Part shown: positions 9,541 to 18,390 of the stretch, one piece after another
Position numbering within the stretch: position 1 is the stretch's first letter
How the letters are laid out: every line of letters starts with the position of its first letter
Virus record (IMG/VR): IMGVR_UViG_3300030616_000001
Coordinates: 30,959 to 94,958 of that record
DNA from: a virus
Length of the DNA stretch: 64,000 nucleotides
Reading direction: 5' to 3' (one strand)
The notes under the pieces: model-generated
Told to the model about the DNA's origin: nothing
Database searches by the model: none
What the model saw: only the letters and a program-made list of their open reading frames with translations
Translations under genes and position numbers: made by a program

Positions 9541-10080
9541 TCAGTTCATCGAAGCTCGGGACGCGGCCATCGCCTTTTGCGCCAGGTCCCGCGCGTCTTG
9601 GTCGGCCAGTGGGTCGGCGGCCTGTCGCATCAGGATCCGCGTCGCCGCCACCCGAAGGTCGTTCCAGTCCTTGCGTCGGTGCATCAGTTCCAGGACCTTG
9701 TTGACCGCGTCCTTGGACGCCTTGGCCTTGCGGTCGTCCACCACGTCCCGGAAGAACGCGGCCAGGATCCGGGGCTTCTGCTCGTCCGGTGCCGCGTGAA
9801 AGTCCGCGAGGAGGTGCTCATGGAACACCCCGTCGTCGATCTGCTGCGCCGCCTCTTTCATGATCCGGTCGAACTCGTCGGGCTGGACACCACCGTCGGC
9901 TCGGCTCACGCACCGGCAGATGATCGGGATCTGCTGCGGCCCGTTGCCGTCGCCCAGGTCGGCGTTCTTGTACCCCACGATCCCGCGGCCGTTGCACCGC
10001 TTGCACCCGGGCTTGGCCTTGGCCAGGTCCACGTGCTTGGCAAGCCGCACACGAGGCGGCGCCTGATCACGCTTGGTCAT
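9541..10080 (-). CDS. Hypothetical protein with Cys motif CKRCNGRG
   Basis: 179 aa. N-terminal CKRCNGRG and CRC resemble half of a DnaJ-type zinc finger; the rest is helical and charged. The start overlaps the preceding gene by 14 nt. Found within the packaging module; role unknown. Confidence 0.6.
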   Translation of the reverse strand: MTKRDQAPPRVRLAKHVDLAKAKPGCKRCNGRGIVGYKNADLGDGNGPQQIPIICRCVSRADGGVQPDEFDRIMKEAAQQIDDGVFHEHLLADFHAAPDEQKPRILAAFFRDVVDDRKAKASKDAVNKVLELMHRRKDWNDLRVAATRILMRQAADPLADQDARDLAQKAMAASRASMN

Positions 10081-10660
10081 CGTCCCCCTCCAGTTCCTTG
10101 ACCCGTCCCTGCCACCACCGCCGCAGACAGCCGCGGCACTTGGTCTTGCCGAAGTCCTTGGGGTGGTGACGGCACTTCGTCTCCCTGTCCACGTGCGTCC
10201 CTGTGCCTGGTTCTGCCCGTTGGAAGTGGTCACGTAGGGTTCCGGTCGGGACCAGGACGCGGACAGGCGGCAGGTCCCCGTCTCGGACCACGCACGGCAC
10301 CAGGAGTTCCATGTGGTCGGGGCCGCCAGTGAACAGGTCCGGTCGGATCTCCACCGCCTCCTCCCACACCTCGTCGCACTCCTCGATGTCCTCGAGGGCG
10401 CGTTCGAGCTCGGCGTCGTCCACGTCCACCTCGGTGCCCCCGGGAAGGCCCAGGCGCAGACCCAGGACCCGCTCCCACTGGTCGTCGTTGACCGCGGCGA
10501 TCACGGTGTCGTTCAGGGTAACGAACGCCTTGCCCGCGAGGGCGCGGTATGGGTGCTGTGCAATCTCGGTGGTCACGGTCACGTCTCCGTTGTCGTAGCG
10601 GCTGTACTCCGCGCCGGTTTCCACATCGCGCATGGTCGTGGATTTAGAACGGGTACTCAT
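10067..10660 (-). CDS. Hypothetical acidic protein with C-terminal Cys/His cluster
   Basis: 197 aa from an ATG preceded by GAGGACGAGC, preferred over an upstream in-frame start at 10675. The middle is acidic (AELERALEDIEECDEVWEE) and the C-terminus has CRHHPKDFGKTKCRGC, a likely zinc site. It overlaps the end of TerL by 17 nt. Function unknown. Confidence 0.6.
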   Translation of the reverse strand: MSTRSKSTTMRDVETGAEYSRYDNGDVTVTTEIAQHPYRALAGKAFVTLNDTVIAAVNDDQWERVLGLRLGLPGGTEVDVDDAELERALEDIEECDEVWEEAVEIRPDLFTGGPDHMELLVPCVVRDGDLPPVRVLVPTGTLRDHFQRAEPGTGTHVDRETKCRHHPKDFGKTKCRGCLRRWWQGRVKELEGDDDQA

Positions 10661-12233
10661 GCTCGTCCTCGTCACCGATGTGGATCTCCATTACATCTTC
10701 CCCCCCGTCGGCGTCCACGTCAAGGAAGTGCGTCCGTGCAGCACCGACCAGCTGCGAAAAGGCGTCCACCATGTCGTCGTGCTTGCCGAACGGGAACTCG
10801 ATCAGTTCGTCCACGAGGCTGCCGCGGCTGCCGTCGAACAGGTCGCCGTTCGGGTCCAGGTGGGCCGAGAACACCACCTTGCCCTTTTCCAGCAACGGAG
10901 TGGCGCCGAGGAGGCGCATCTGCTTGCTGATCTTGGGCTTGGTGACCTTGATGTGGCCCTCCATCTCGGGGTGTTCGTTAATGACCCACTCGTCCACGGT
11001 GGACAGGCCGATCTTCTCGATCAGGACCAGCCACGGATCGTATGTCTGCGCCTCGGCGTGGATCACGTCGGCCAGGGTCTTGACCGACATCCGCTGGTGC
11101 CAGGCGTCCACGATGTACAGGACCCCGCGCTCCTGGTCGATCGCGCCGACGCAGCACCCAGTGTAGTCCTGCTGCTTGCTGGTCTTGGACCGTGGGTTGG
11201 GCGTGCCGGCGGGGTCGTAGCTGGTGAAGAACACCAACCGATCCTGCTCCACCAACTCGGCGAACCGTTGGTCCTGGCGCAGGTCGCTGAACTCGAACCA
11301 GTCCGGTCGGATCAGCGCGGACTCTATGTCGATCGCCTGGTTGCGGAAGGCCCGGTTGAACTCGATGCTCTGGATCTCGTCGAACCGCATCCGCAGCGCG
11401 GCCTCACTCCACTTGTCCGGCCAGATCGCGCCGAAGTTGGCGTCGATGTCGTACCGCAGCACCTTGTACGTGGTGCCGCCCATGATCTCGTGGGACAGGT
11501 CCCCGGGGTGCCACAACGTGCAGATGTACCAGACGCGGCTGTCCGGCTCGAGGAGGTTGGTCCAGTCCGCCTTCCACGCCTGCTTGATCTGCTCGCGGAG
11601 GGCCGGGAAGGTGAGGGCGTTGCGGCGGTCCACCACGTCGTCGGCGATCAGCAGGTCGGCGCGGCCGCCCGTCGCCGTGGAGGTGATGCCCAGTGCCTCC
11701 ACCGACGCGTCCCTGTGTCTCGCGGATCGCATCAGGACCAGACGGTGCGCGTTCCATGGCGCGTCAGGGTTCGGCCGTAGGTCGGGGAACACCTCCCGGA
11801 CACGCGGGTTCGTGGTGATGTGCTGGTCGATCTCGAACAGGCGTTCCTTGGCCCGCCCGTCGCTCGCGCACACCACCTTGGTCCGCAGGTTCGGGTTGTT
11901 GCCCAGTTCCCAGATCACGCGGCCCACCACGTTGCTGGTCTTGGCGTGGTCACGAGGCGCGATCACCATGACCCGCTGATACCGATCCCAGGCCTTATGC
12001 CACTCGTCGTGGAACCACTGCTGGGCGTAGGGAAGGCGGCTCGACTCGTCCAGGAACGCATACTCCATGAACGCCGACGCCGACTTGCGAGCGAGGGCGA
12101 CGTGGTGGTTGCGAATCGCCACGGCACGCTTGACCAGGCGCTCCCGGGACGGTGGTCGGATGAACTTGTCCGCGACCAGCCGCGGGAGGTGGCCCACCGG
12201 AGGGCGGAAGTCCTTGTGGATCGCGCCGTCCAC
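10644..12233 (-). CDS. terL: Terminase large subunit
   Basis: 529 aa. A Walker A-like APRDHAKTS (about 91) and Walker B LLIADDVV (about 197) mark the packaging ATPase. SYDPAG (about 340) and KHDDMVDA (about 488) give the RNase H-fold nuclease acids. The enzyme cuts concatemers and pumps DNA into the prohead. It starts with GTG four bases after the ParB-like stop, with only a weak AAGAAG site, so coupling to that gene is likely. Unusually, a preQ0 cluster separates it from the TerS candidate. Confidence 0.92.
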   Translation of the reverse strand: MDGAIHKDFRPPVGHLPRLVADKFIRPPSRERLVKRAVAIRNHHVALARKSASAFMEYAFLDESSRLPYAQQWFHDEWHKAWDRYQRVMVIAPRDHAKTSNVVGRVIWELGNNPNLRTKVVCASDGRAKERLFEIDQHITTNPRVREVFPDLRPNPDAPWNAHRLVLMRSARHRDASVEALGITSTATGGRADLLIADDVVDRRNALTFPALREQIKQAWKADWTNLLEPDSRVWYICTLWHPGDLSHEIMGGTTYKVLRYDIDANFGAIWPDKWSEAALRMRFDEIQSIEFNRAFRNQAIDIESALIRPDWFEFSDLRQDQRFAELVEQDRLVFFTSYDPAGTPNPRSKTSKQQDYTGCCVGAIDQERGVLYIVDAWHQRMSVKTLADVIHAEAQTYDPWLVLIEKIGLSTVDEWVINEHPEMEGHIKVTKPKISKQMRLLGATPLLEKGKVVFSAHLDPNGDLFDGSRGSLVDELIEFPFGKHDDMVDAFSQLVGAARTHFLDVDADGGEDVMEIHIGDEDEHEYPF

Positions 12234-12234
12234 G

Positions 12235-12831
12235 CTACTTCTTCTTGCCGCTCACCTGGAACTTGTGGCCGCACTCGGGACACGTCGCCTCCACGGTGAT
12301 CGTCACGTTGGACTTCGCGTCCTTCTTCTCCTGGAGGGCCTTCAGCTGCTCGTCGTTGGCCTTCTTGAACGCGTTCCAGTCGAAGTCGACCATCTGGGAG
12401 AACCCCTCCAGGGTTTCCCGGTCGAACGGCATCGTGGTGTTGAGGTCGGCCACGTTGAACTCGGCGCCGCTGCCGCTGGTCATCTCCTTGATCAGGACCG
12501 CCAGCTTGGCGTCGTCGCGCTTGAACTTCGTCTCGTTCGTCTCGATGGCGATCCGCCACGCCTGGGAGTCGGTGATCGGGCCAAAGTTGAAGCACACCGC
12601 TTTCTTGATCCCCAGGTGGTTGAACGCGGCGAGGCGGTGGTTCCCGTTGATCACCTCGAAGAACCCCGTGTCCAACTCGCGCACTAGGATGTTCTCCACC
12701 TGACCGTTGCGCTTGATGTTGGCGATCAGCTTCTCGGCCTGGTCCGGGTCCTCCACCTTGTAGTTCCAATCGGCGCCTACGAGCTTGCCCACGGGCAACT
12801 CGATCCATCGCGGGTCATTGAGCTTGGCCAT
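12235..12831 (-). CDS. ParB/Srx-fold protein with C-terminal zinc ribbon
   Basis: 198 aa. Residues about 10-110 match the ParB N-terminal domain: a KLVGADWNY start, then NGQVENILVREL and VINGNHRLAAFNHLGI, the NG-HR nucleotide-binding motif. The C-terminus has CPECGHKF, half a zinc ribbon. No partner ParA is present. Such single ParB-like proteins in phages may be nucleases, NTPases or regulators. It overlaps dpdA by 17 nt and precedes terL, so a tie to DNA modification or packaging is possible. Confidence 0.78.
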   Translation of the reverse strand: MAKLNDPRWIELPVGKLVGADWNYKVEDPDQAEKLIANIKRNGQVENILVRELDTGFFEVINGNHRLAAFNHLGIKKAVCFNFGPITDSQAWRIAIETNETKFKRDDAKLAVLIKEMTSGSGAEFNVADLNTTMPFDRETLEGFSQMVDFDWNAFKKANDEQLKALQEKKDAKSNVTITVEATCPECGHKFQVSGKKK

Positions 12832-13678
12832 CGCGCATCTCCTGTTGCGCCGTGTCGGCGCGTGTCTGGTCGTTCCACTCGATCCCGCGCTCGCGCCACA
12901 TCGACGTGACGGACTCCTGGAGGCGGTGTCGTTTCATCAGCCACCGCGTGAACCGCACCTTGCACTTCTCGGCGCCAGCCAGGTCCTCGCGTTGTTCAAC
13001 TTGGGCGGCGAGCACGGCCTCGACGGTGTTGAGTCCCTTCTCGGCCAGGTCCCGCAGCTTGTAGGTGCGCCCGTCCTGCATGTGCCACGTCTTGTTGCCC
13101 GCCTGGAGGGATCCGGCCGACGAGTCCGCGGAGTAGAACGGGTAGCGGCGCAGGATCTTCTCGCTGCCCACGCCGAACATATGGATCTTGCGGGTGTCCC
13201 GGTACTTGGCCAGGACGCGGGCGTATAGGTCGTCGAGCCAGATGATCTTCGCCGCGTCGCTCTTGCCCACCACGCCGCCCAGGCAGAAGAACTCGTACCG
13301 CTCGGCCAGTTCCTCGAGCACCGCGATCGGCTCCCCGAAGTGGTAGGTGGGCAACGGCGCGAACCCCGCCTCCTCCATGACCCGCTGGTTCTCCGCGCTG
13401 GCCACCGGGTCGCCGATCACGTCCAGCCCGGCGTACACGTCGATCAGGTGGGACCGGTCGGCGATGAACTTCATGTACTCGTCGATGTCGATCTCGATGC
13501 CCAGGGTGTTGGCGCTGTGGGCGCCGCTGTCCAGGAAGAAGTGGAACCTGTCGTCGAGCAGGTCCACGGTGGGCAGGAACCGCTGGGCGTAGACGTAGCT
13601 GATCAGGACGTTGGGATACAGCGTCTCGATCACCGCCTCGAGATCCTGGCGCTTGATCACGACCTCGAACACCCTCAT
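12815..13678 (-). CDS. dpdA: DpdA-like DNA 7-deazaguanine transglycosylase
   Basis: 287 aa, TGT-fold. LDSGAHS (about 52) and GLDVIGD (about 84) match the active-site regions of the family; LGGVVG and HMFGVG match later barrel strands, and YSADSSAG follows. The length and the lack of the usual tRNA-TGT zinc Cys set favour the phage DpdA type. The enzyme exchanges guanine in DNA for a 7-deazaguanine base, here probably preQ0 since the cluster ends at QueC. The start overlaps the queE stop (ATGA); another in-frame ATG lies at 13690. No sign of frameshift. Confidence 0.85.
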   Translation of the reverse strand: MRVFEVVIKRQDLEAVIETLYPNVLISYVYAQRFLPTVDLLDDRFHFFLDSGAHSANTLGIEIDIDEYMKFIADRSHLIDVYAGLDVIGDPVASAENQRVMEEAGFAPLPTYHFGEPIAVLEELAERYEFFCLGGVVGKSDAAKIIWLDDLYARVLAKYRDTRKIHMFGVGSEKILRRYPFYSADSSAGSLQAGNKTWHMQDGRTYKLRDLAEKGLNTVEAVLAAQVEQREDLAGAEKCKVRFTRWLMKRHRLQESVTSMWRERGIEWNDQTRADTAQQEMRDGQAQ

Positions 13679-14265
13679 GACAGCCCCCATGCCTTGTGCG
13701 CCTGGACGTTGAGCCGCCAGGGAATCTCGCTGGTGTTCTCCTCGATCAGGTGGACCGCCCACCGCACGTTCTCGGGAACCAGGCGGTCCCCGTCGTACGC
13801 GGGGGACAGGAAGTAGTTGTCCGCGGCGATCAGTGGCACCGGGATCTTGCACCCGGCCTCCACGATGTACTTCAACTCGGCGACGGGGCGGCTGAAGTTC
13901 TCGATCAGGCGCGACGGGCCGACCTTGGGACTGACCACCACGTAGTCTATCCCCTCGGGCACGGCAAGCGTGCCGTTGGTTTCGATTGTGAGCATGGCGC
14001 CGAGCGCGTGGAGTGCGCGGACCAGAACGTTGTCGACCTGGAGCGCGGGTTCGCCGCCGCACAGGGACACAACGTCGGCCCCCAACTCCTCGACCTCGTC
14101 CAGGATCATCTGGAGGGACATCTCCCTGGCGTTGACGTGCTCCTTGGTGTCGCAGAACGGGCAGTTGAGGTTGCACCCGCTGAACCGCAGGAACGTGGTT
14201 GGGATGCCGATCCTGGCGCCCTCGCCCTGGATCGACCGCACGATCTCGTGGACCTTGTACAGCAT
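13675..14265 (-). CDS. queE: 7-carboxy-7-deazaguanine synthase QueE
   Basis: 196 aa radical SAM enzyme that turns carboxytetrahydropterin into 7-carboxy-7-deazaguanine. SIQGEG near the N-terminus and CNLNCPFCDT (about 33) give the family's atypical cysteine cluster; LCGGEPALQ and IETNGTL are the SAM-binding strands. Length is normal. It overlaps the queC stop by one base (TGATG), so the pair is translationally coupled. Confidence 0.93.
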   Translation of the reverse strand: MLYKVHEIVRSIQGEGARIGIPTTFLRFSGCNLNCPFCDTKEHVNAREMSLQMILDEVEELGADVVSLCGGEPALQVDNVLVRALHALGAMLTIETNGTLAVPEGIDYVVVSPKVGPSRLIENFSRPVAELKYIVEAGCKIPVPLIAADNYFLSPAYDGDRLVPENVRWAVHLIEENTSEIPWRLNVQAHKAWGLS

Positions 14266-15020
14266 CAGTTGTGCCCCCTCTCGTCCCGGTGCGCCCGGTC
14301 GTAGGCCAGTTGCTCCGGGGTCTTGACATTCTGCTCCCCGTCGTACCAGCCGCCGGCCCACAACGCTTCCTCCCGCTGGCGGCATGAGTCGCACTCGCCG
14401 CAGTGGGCGTCGCCGTCCAGGTAGCACGACCACGTGGCGTCGTAGTCCACGCCCAGCTTGCGCCCCAGGTCCACGATCCTTGCCTTGGGCCAGGTGGCGA
14501 ACGGAGCACAGATCCGCGGGTGGAACGACGGGTCGGTGCCCTCCCGGGCCGCACGCTCCATCGCCTCCACGAACTCGAGACGGTCGTCCCAGTAGTTGCC
14601 GCTGTCCAGGCCGTTGGCGCCGAGGTAGATGCTGCTGATCCCGTGGGCCTCGGCGAACCCGACCGCGTAGGCCAGGAAGATCCCGTTGCGGAACGGGACG
14701 TAGCTGGCCGGCGTGCCGCCCTCCTCGATCTGGCCGCGACTGCGCCCCTTCGGAAGCCCCTGGACCGCGCTGGTGTTGGCCTTCAACAGGCCGCACTCCG
14801 GGGCCATCCACCCCATGTCCACCCGCACGATCTTGGTGGTGGCGCCGTACTTCTGCGCGTTGTCCACGGCAACGTCGAGCTCACGCCGCAGCGTCTGTCC
14901 GTAGTCGAAGATCAGTGCGACGATCTCCTCCGGGTTGAGCAGGTGCATGTTCTGCATCCGCGCCAGGCACGTGGTACTGTCGATCCCGCCTGACAGTAGG
15001 ATCACCGCTCCTCGATTCAT
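14265..15020 (-). CDS. queC: 7-cyano-7-deazaguanine (preQ0) synthase QueC
   Basis: 251 aa. LLSGGIDSTTC (about 8-18) is the PP-loop that binds ATP. The C-terminal CGECDSCRQR with an upstream Cys forms the zinc site. It converts the carboxy precursor plus ammonia to preQ0. There is no amidotransferase (Gat) fusion as in phages that make an amidino base, so free preQ0 is the expected end product. It follows folE by three bases. Confidence 0.93.
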   Translation of the reverse strand: MNRGAVILLSGGIDSTTCLARMQNMHLLNPEEIVALIFDYGQTLRRELDVAVDNAQKYGATTKIVRVDMGWMAPECGLLKANTSAVQGLPKGRSRGQIEEGGTPASYVPFRNGIFLAYAVGFAEAHGISSIYLGANGLDSGNYWDDRLEFVEAMERAAREGTDPSFHPRICAPFATWPKARIVDLGRKLGVDYDATWSCYLDGDAHCGECDSCRQREEALWAGGWYDGEQNVKTPEQLAYDRAHRDERGHN

Positions 15021-15023
15021 CTC

Positions 15024-15602
15024 CTACCCCTCCCGGCCCGCGAAGGCCATGAACTCGGCCCTGGTGCGCGGGTCCTCGAGGAACCGTCCACGCAGGGCCG
15101 TTGTGGTCATCCATGCTTCCCGTTTCTCCACACCCCTCGCCACCATGCACAGGTGACGACCACGGACCAGCACGCCCACGCCCAGAGCACCTGCGGTGGA
15201 CTCCACTACGTCCGCGATCTGGTCGGTCATCCGCTCCTGGATCTGGAGGCGGCGGGCGTACACCTCGACGGCACGCGCCAGCTTGGACACCCCCACCACC
15301 TTGCCGTTCTTGTCCGGCAGGTAGGCGACATAGACGTGGCCGTAGAACGGCAGGATGTGGTGCTCGCACGTGGACCAGTATTCGATGGGACCGAGGCACA
15401 CCATCTGGTTGTAGCTGTCACTGGCGAACGCGGTCTGGAGGATCCCCTGGGGCTCCTTGTCGTAGCCGCCGAACAGGTGCTTCCAGGACTTGACCACGCG
15501 CTTCGGCGTGTCCTTCAACCCCTCCCGGTCCGGGTCCTCACCGATGTACTCCAGCATGGTCCGAACCGCGGCGAGCGCGTCTGCTTCTGTCGGCCTGGTC
15601 AT
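15024..15602 (-). CDS. folE: GTP cyclohydrolase I (FolE)
   Basis: 192 aa. [12 protein letters not shown] (about 80) and [11 protein letters not shown] (about 150) supply the zinc ligands and catalytic His/Cys set of FolE1; TPKRVVKSW and [10 protein letters not shown] are further signatures. It makes dihydroneopterin triphosphate from GTP, the first step to preQ0. Carrying its own copy frees the phage from host folate flux. The start overlaps queD (ATGA). Confidence 0.94.
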   Translation of the reverse strand: MTRPTEADALAAVRTMLEYIGEDPDREGLKDTPKRVVKSWKHLFGGYDKEPQGILQTAFASDSYNQMVCLGPIEYWSTCEHHILPFYGHVYVAYLPDKNGKVVGVSKLARAVEVYARRLQIQERMTDQIADVVESTAGALGVGVLVRGRHLCMVARGVEKREAWMTTTALRGRFLEDPRTRAEFMAFAGREG

Positions 15603-16087
15603 TGGATCGCCTCCTCGTAGTCCGCCTCCCACGTGGCGCACGACTTCTCCGTCTCCCACACGTCCACCCTGATCACGTCCGCGCCGACCACCGGGATCTC
15701 GGCCAGGCCCCGGGCGATCATCGACGCGAGCAGGGTGGCCATGTTCTCGGCGGTGGGCATGTTGATCATCACCACGACCCGCAGGTCCAGGTCCGCGGCA
15801 CGGAGCACCTCCAGGAGCGGATCCTGCTCCCACAGGATCACGGCGTGGTCCCACGGCACCGTGTCCGCGCCGCACCACTTCCCCTCGTCCAGGATCCCGC
15901 GCACCACCGTGGACAGGTCCTTGAAGTCGGCGACCATGCCGGTGGAGGGACCGACGCGGCGCAACTCGGCCCCCTCGAGATGGGCGACGACGCGGTAGCT
16001 GTGGCCGTGCAGGTTGCGGCATCCACCCTCGTGGAGTGGCAGTCGGTGTGCCGCCTCGAATTTGAATTCCTTGCTGATACTGTGCAT
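15599..16087 (-). CDS. queD: 6-carboxytetrahydropterin synthase QueD
   Basis: 162 aa. FEAAHRLP and CRNLHGHSY give the zinc histidines, and [12 protein letters not shown] and MPTAENMA are conserved in the 6-pyruvoyl-tetrahydropterin synthase fold. It converts the FolE product to 6-carboxytetrahydropterin. First gene of the five-gene preQ0/DpdA run; its start directly abuts the stop of the gene upstream. Confidence 0.93.
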   Translation of the reverse strand: MHSISKEFKFEAAHRLPLHEGGCRNLHGHSYRVVAHLEGAELRRVGPSTGMVADFKDLSTVVRGILDEGKWCGADTVPWDHAVILWEQDPLLEVLRAADLDLRVVVMINMPTAENMATLLASMIARGLAEIPVVGADVIRVDVWETEKSCATWEADYEEAIQ

Positions 16088-16561
16088 CTAGTCCTCCACC
16101 TCGTCTGGTCCGTCGAACGCGACCGGGCCGACGTCATCGCCGCCGTCGAGCGGCAACTGTTCAAGATCCTCATGGGCCGCGCCGGTCAGGGCGAACTCCA
16201 CCAGCTGACCCGGGACCAGTGGGCCGCCGCACCCCTTGCACTCCTCACCAACGCGCTGTCCCGTGTTGGCCCGGAGTCCGCACTTCTGACACGTCACATC
16301 GTAGATGGCCGCGATGGCGCCGACGCCCGTCTTGTCCTGTACACCGAACAGGCCGTTGAGCAAGCCCAACGTGCCCAGCAGGTACAGGGTGCGCCCGTCG
16401 TCCGCCTTGTGGAACAGCACCTGGACCGTGGGGTGGTGAGCCACCGGCGGCTCCACCGCGATCCGCGTGTTGACCAGGACCCCCATGCCGTCCCGGTCAC
16501 GCTCCACCAAGTCGTTGAGCAGTTCGATCACCTCGTGCACACTGACATTCGCCTTGATCAT
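16088..16561 (-). CDS. Hypothetical protein with zinc ribbon
   Basis: 157 aa with CQKCG and CKGCGG separated by about 14 residues, a compact zinc ribbon. The N-terminal half ([17 protein letters not shown]) is helical then beta-rich. Start chosen at 16561 after GGGAGAGG; the in-frame upstream extension overlaps another gene. Co-transcribed ahead of queD. Confidence 0.65.
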   Translation of the reverse strand: MIKANVSVHEVIELLNDLVERDRDGMGVLVNTRIAVEPPVAHHPTVQVLFHKADDGRTLYLLGTLGLLNGLFGVQDKTGVGAIAAIYDVTCQKCGLRANTGQRVGEECKGCGGPLVPGQLVEFALTGAAHEDLEQLPLDGGDDVGPVAFDGPDEVED

Positions 16562-16578
16562 CGCGCCTCTCCCGTTGT

Positions 16579-16755
16579 TTATTCGGCCACCTGGGGCCGT
16601 TGATCGTCCGCCGCGGTGACCCGGATCCCCGGGGCTGCTTCTTGCCGCACCGAACACTGTTCGTTCCACGCCACCCGCAACAGCCGGTCCACGGTCCACG
16701 GCCACCGGCCGCGTTCCACTCGGATCGTGAATGTTCCCGCGTCCTTGGACGGCAT
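16579..16755 (-). CDS. Small hypothetical protein (58 aa)
   Basis: Starts MPSKDAGTFTIRVERGRWPW with GGAGGG upstream and ends at TAA 17 nt before the next gene. It fills the gap between two clear genes and keeps the same strand and codon style. Family unknown. Confidence 0.6.
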   Translation of the reverse strand: MPSKDAGTFTIRVERGRWPWTVDRLLRVAWNEQCSVRQEAAPGIRVTAADDQRPQVAE

Positions 16756-16758
16756 CAC

Positions 16759-17247
16759 CTATCCCTCCTGAACCTCGCGCTTGAGGTCGACCAGGACACG
16801 ACGCAACGCGTCCCGTTCGTCACGGACATCGCACAGGTAGGTCACGATCTCCTTGAGGCGTCCGAGCATCTCCTGGCGCTCGACCCGCTGTTCCTCGATC
16901 CTGTTCACCGCCTCGGCCCGACGCGCCCTGGTCTGGCCCAGCTCCTCCTCGAGCGCGGCCACGCGGCGGCACAGGTAGTCCACCACCGCCGTGGGCGGCA
17001 CCTCGTTGTCGGTGGCGCACGTCTCCGGGGTGGTGAACACGACGCGCTCGTCCAGGTTGCGGACGGTGGCGTGGTCCGGGATCCCCAGGAACCGCCGCAA
17101 CCGGCCCCGTTCGGCGCTGTCCTCGATCAGTGCACCAAACCGCCGCGCGATCTCTGGGTGCTTGGTGGTCAGGATCTGCGCGTCCTTGGCGCCCATGACC
17201 TCCCACAGCATCTCCAGGGCCACGTTCTTGCCTGGTCCCTCGCCCAT
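16759..17247 (-). CDS. Hypothetical coiled-coil protein
   Basis: 162 aa. The C-terminal half, from RRVAALEEELGQ to the end, has heptad-like Leu/Glu/Arg spacing and is likely coiled coil. The start is one base after the upstream stop. No domain recognised. Confidence 0.6.
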   Translation of the reverse strand: MGEGPGKNVALEMLWEVMGAKDAQILTTKHPEIARRFGALIEDSAERGRLRRFLGIPDHATVRNLDERVVFTTPETCATDNEVPPTAVVDYLCRRVAALEEELGQTRARRAEAVNRIEEQRVERQEMLGRLKEIVTYLCDVRDERDALRRVLVDLKREVQEG

Positions 17248-17248
17248 C

Positions 17249-17731
17249 TTACTGCTCCACCCTGGCGCACCGGAGGAGCATCCGCACCGTGAACATCCGC
17301 ACCTCGCCGGCGACGCCCACGTCGGTGGCGCCGCACTCCCCGGCGGTGACCACCCCGATCTTGATCGGCACCTTGGACGCGATGCACGGCCGCCCGCCCT
17401 CGGGACCGGGCAACTCGTTGGGGTATTCCAGCATGTCCGCCGCCGCACCGCCTAGCAGCATGTCGATCATCGACTTGGCCGCCACCTCGGGCATGCCCAT
17501 CGCGGCCTCCACGGTTAGGTTGGCCTCGGCGATGAAGTCCCTGCCGTCCTCGAGCTCCGCGACGACGCCCATCCCCACGTCGCCGGCCACGTCCTGGTCG
17601 CCGTCGATGGGGTGGATCAGGTCCTCCATCGCGTAGCCGCTGCACTGCACGTCCACGGGGCACCAGTGGACCTCGCCGTCGAACACGTTGGCGCCGTCCA
17701 CAAACTTCTTGAGTAGTTCCCTTGGCTCCAT
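17249..17731 (-). CDS. Hypothetical protein
   Basis: 160 aa, acidic, with beta-rich ends (GEVRMFTVRMLLRC). Lies between the TerS candidate and the preQ0 genes. No recognisable family. Confidence 0.6.
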   Translation of the reverse strand: MEPRELLKKFVDGANVFDGEVHWCPVDVQCSGYAMEDLIHPIDGDQDVAGDVGMGVVAELEDGRDFIAEANLTVEAAMGMPEVAAKSMIDMLLGGAAADMLEYPNELPGPEGGRPCIASKVPIKIGVVTAGECGATDVGVAGEVRMFTVRMLLRCARVEQ

Positions 17732-17745
17732 CTCGGCCTCCTGCC

Positions 17746-18390
17746 CTATCGGGCGTGATCGGGCATCTTGCCCGTCGTCATGAACTCCACCACCTCGTCC
17801 TCGGTCCAGTCCCGGAACGGGTCGTCGCCGCGGTGCTCGTGGATCTGGTCCGGTCCGCCCAGGAACCGCTCCATCAGCCGCGCCCCGCGCTCGTAGGTCG
17901 CCAGGGCCGACGCCAGCGACGCGCCGGTCTTGATCTTCTTGCCGTCGCTGTCCTGGTACTCCTTGACCCGCACCAGGATCTCCGCCTTGATCAGCCGCAA
18001 CTCGGCCAGGCTCACCTGGATGATCTCGTCCAACTCCTCGGCCTGTTCCTCGTGGAACCTGATCAGGGACAGCTGCTTCCGCTCCTGCGCCTCGGCCTGG
18101 ACGTCCAGGAACGCCTTCCGAATCGGCGCCATGCCCTCGTTCGGCCGCCCCGCACCGTCGATGTAGAATTTCGCCGTGGACCAGCCGACGCCCGCCGCCT
18201 TCGCCGCCTTCTCGATGTTCTGGTCCTTGAAGAACGCGTCCTGGAGCTTATTGAAGGTGGCGACGTTGATCCGCGGTGCCCGGACTTTCCCCGGCTTCTT
18301 CGGTGGCTTGCCCTGGCCGGGCGACTTGCCCCTACTAGCCTTTGCCGGCGGTTTGGCCGAACCACCACTGCCCTTGCCCTTCGCTGTCAT
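17746..18390 (-). CDS. Terminase small subunit candidate
   Basis: 214 aa. A Lys/Pro/Gly-rich basic N-terminus leads to a helix-turn-helix (NIEKAAKAAGVGWSTAKFYI, about 59-78), then a long helical oligomerisation-like segment and a conserved-looking tail WTEDEVVEFMTTGKMP. This order, DNA-binding HTH, helices, short C-terminal peptide for TerL, is that of TerS proteins. It lies 5.5 kb upstream of TerL rather than next to it. A general DNA-binding protein is the alternative. Confidence 0.65.
   Translation of the reverse strand: MTAKGKGSGGSAKPPAKASRGKSPGQGKPPKKPGKVRAPRINVATFNKLQDAFFKDQNIEKAAKAAGVGWSTAKFYIDGAGRPNEGMAPIRKAFLDVQAEAQERKQLSLIRFHEEQAEELDEIIQVSLAELRLIKAEILVRVKEYQDSDGKKIKTGASLASALATYERGARLMERFLGGPDQIHEHRGDDPFRDWTEDEVVEFMTTGKMPDHAR

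Noticed and set aside
12815-14554. One 579-aa protein covering dpdA and upstream DNA
   Set aside because: Its N-terminal half is an out-of-frame read of queE and queC; the real start is at 13678 or 13690.
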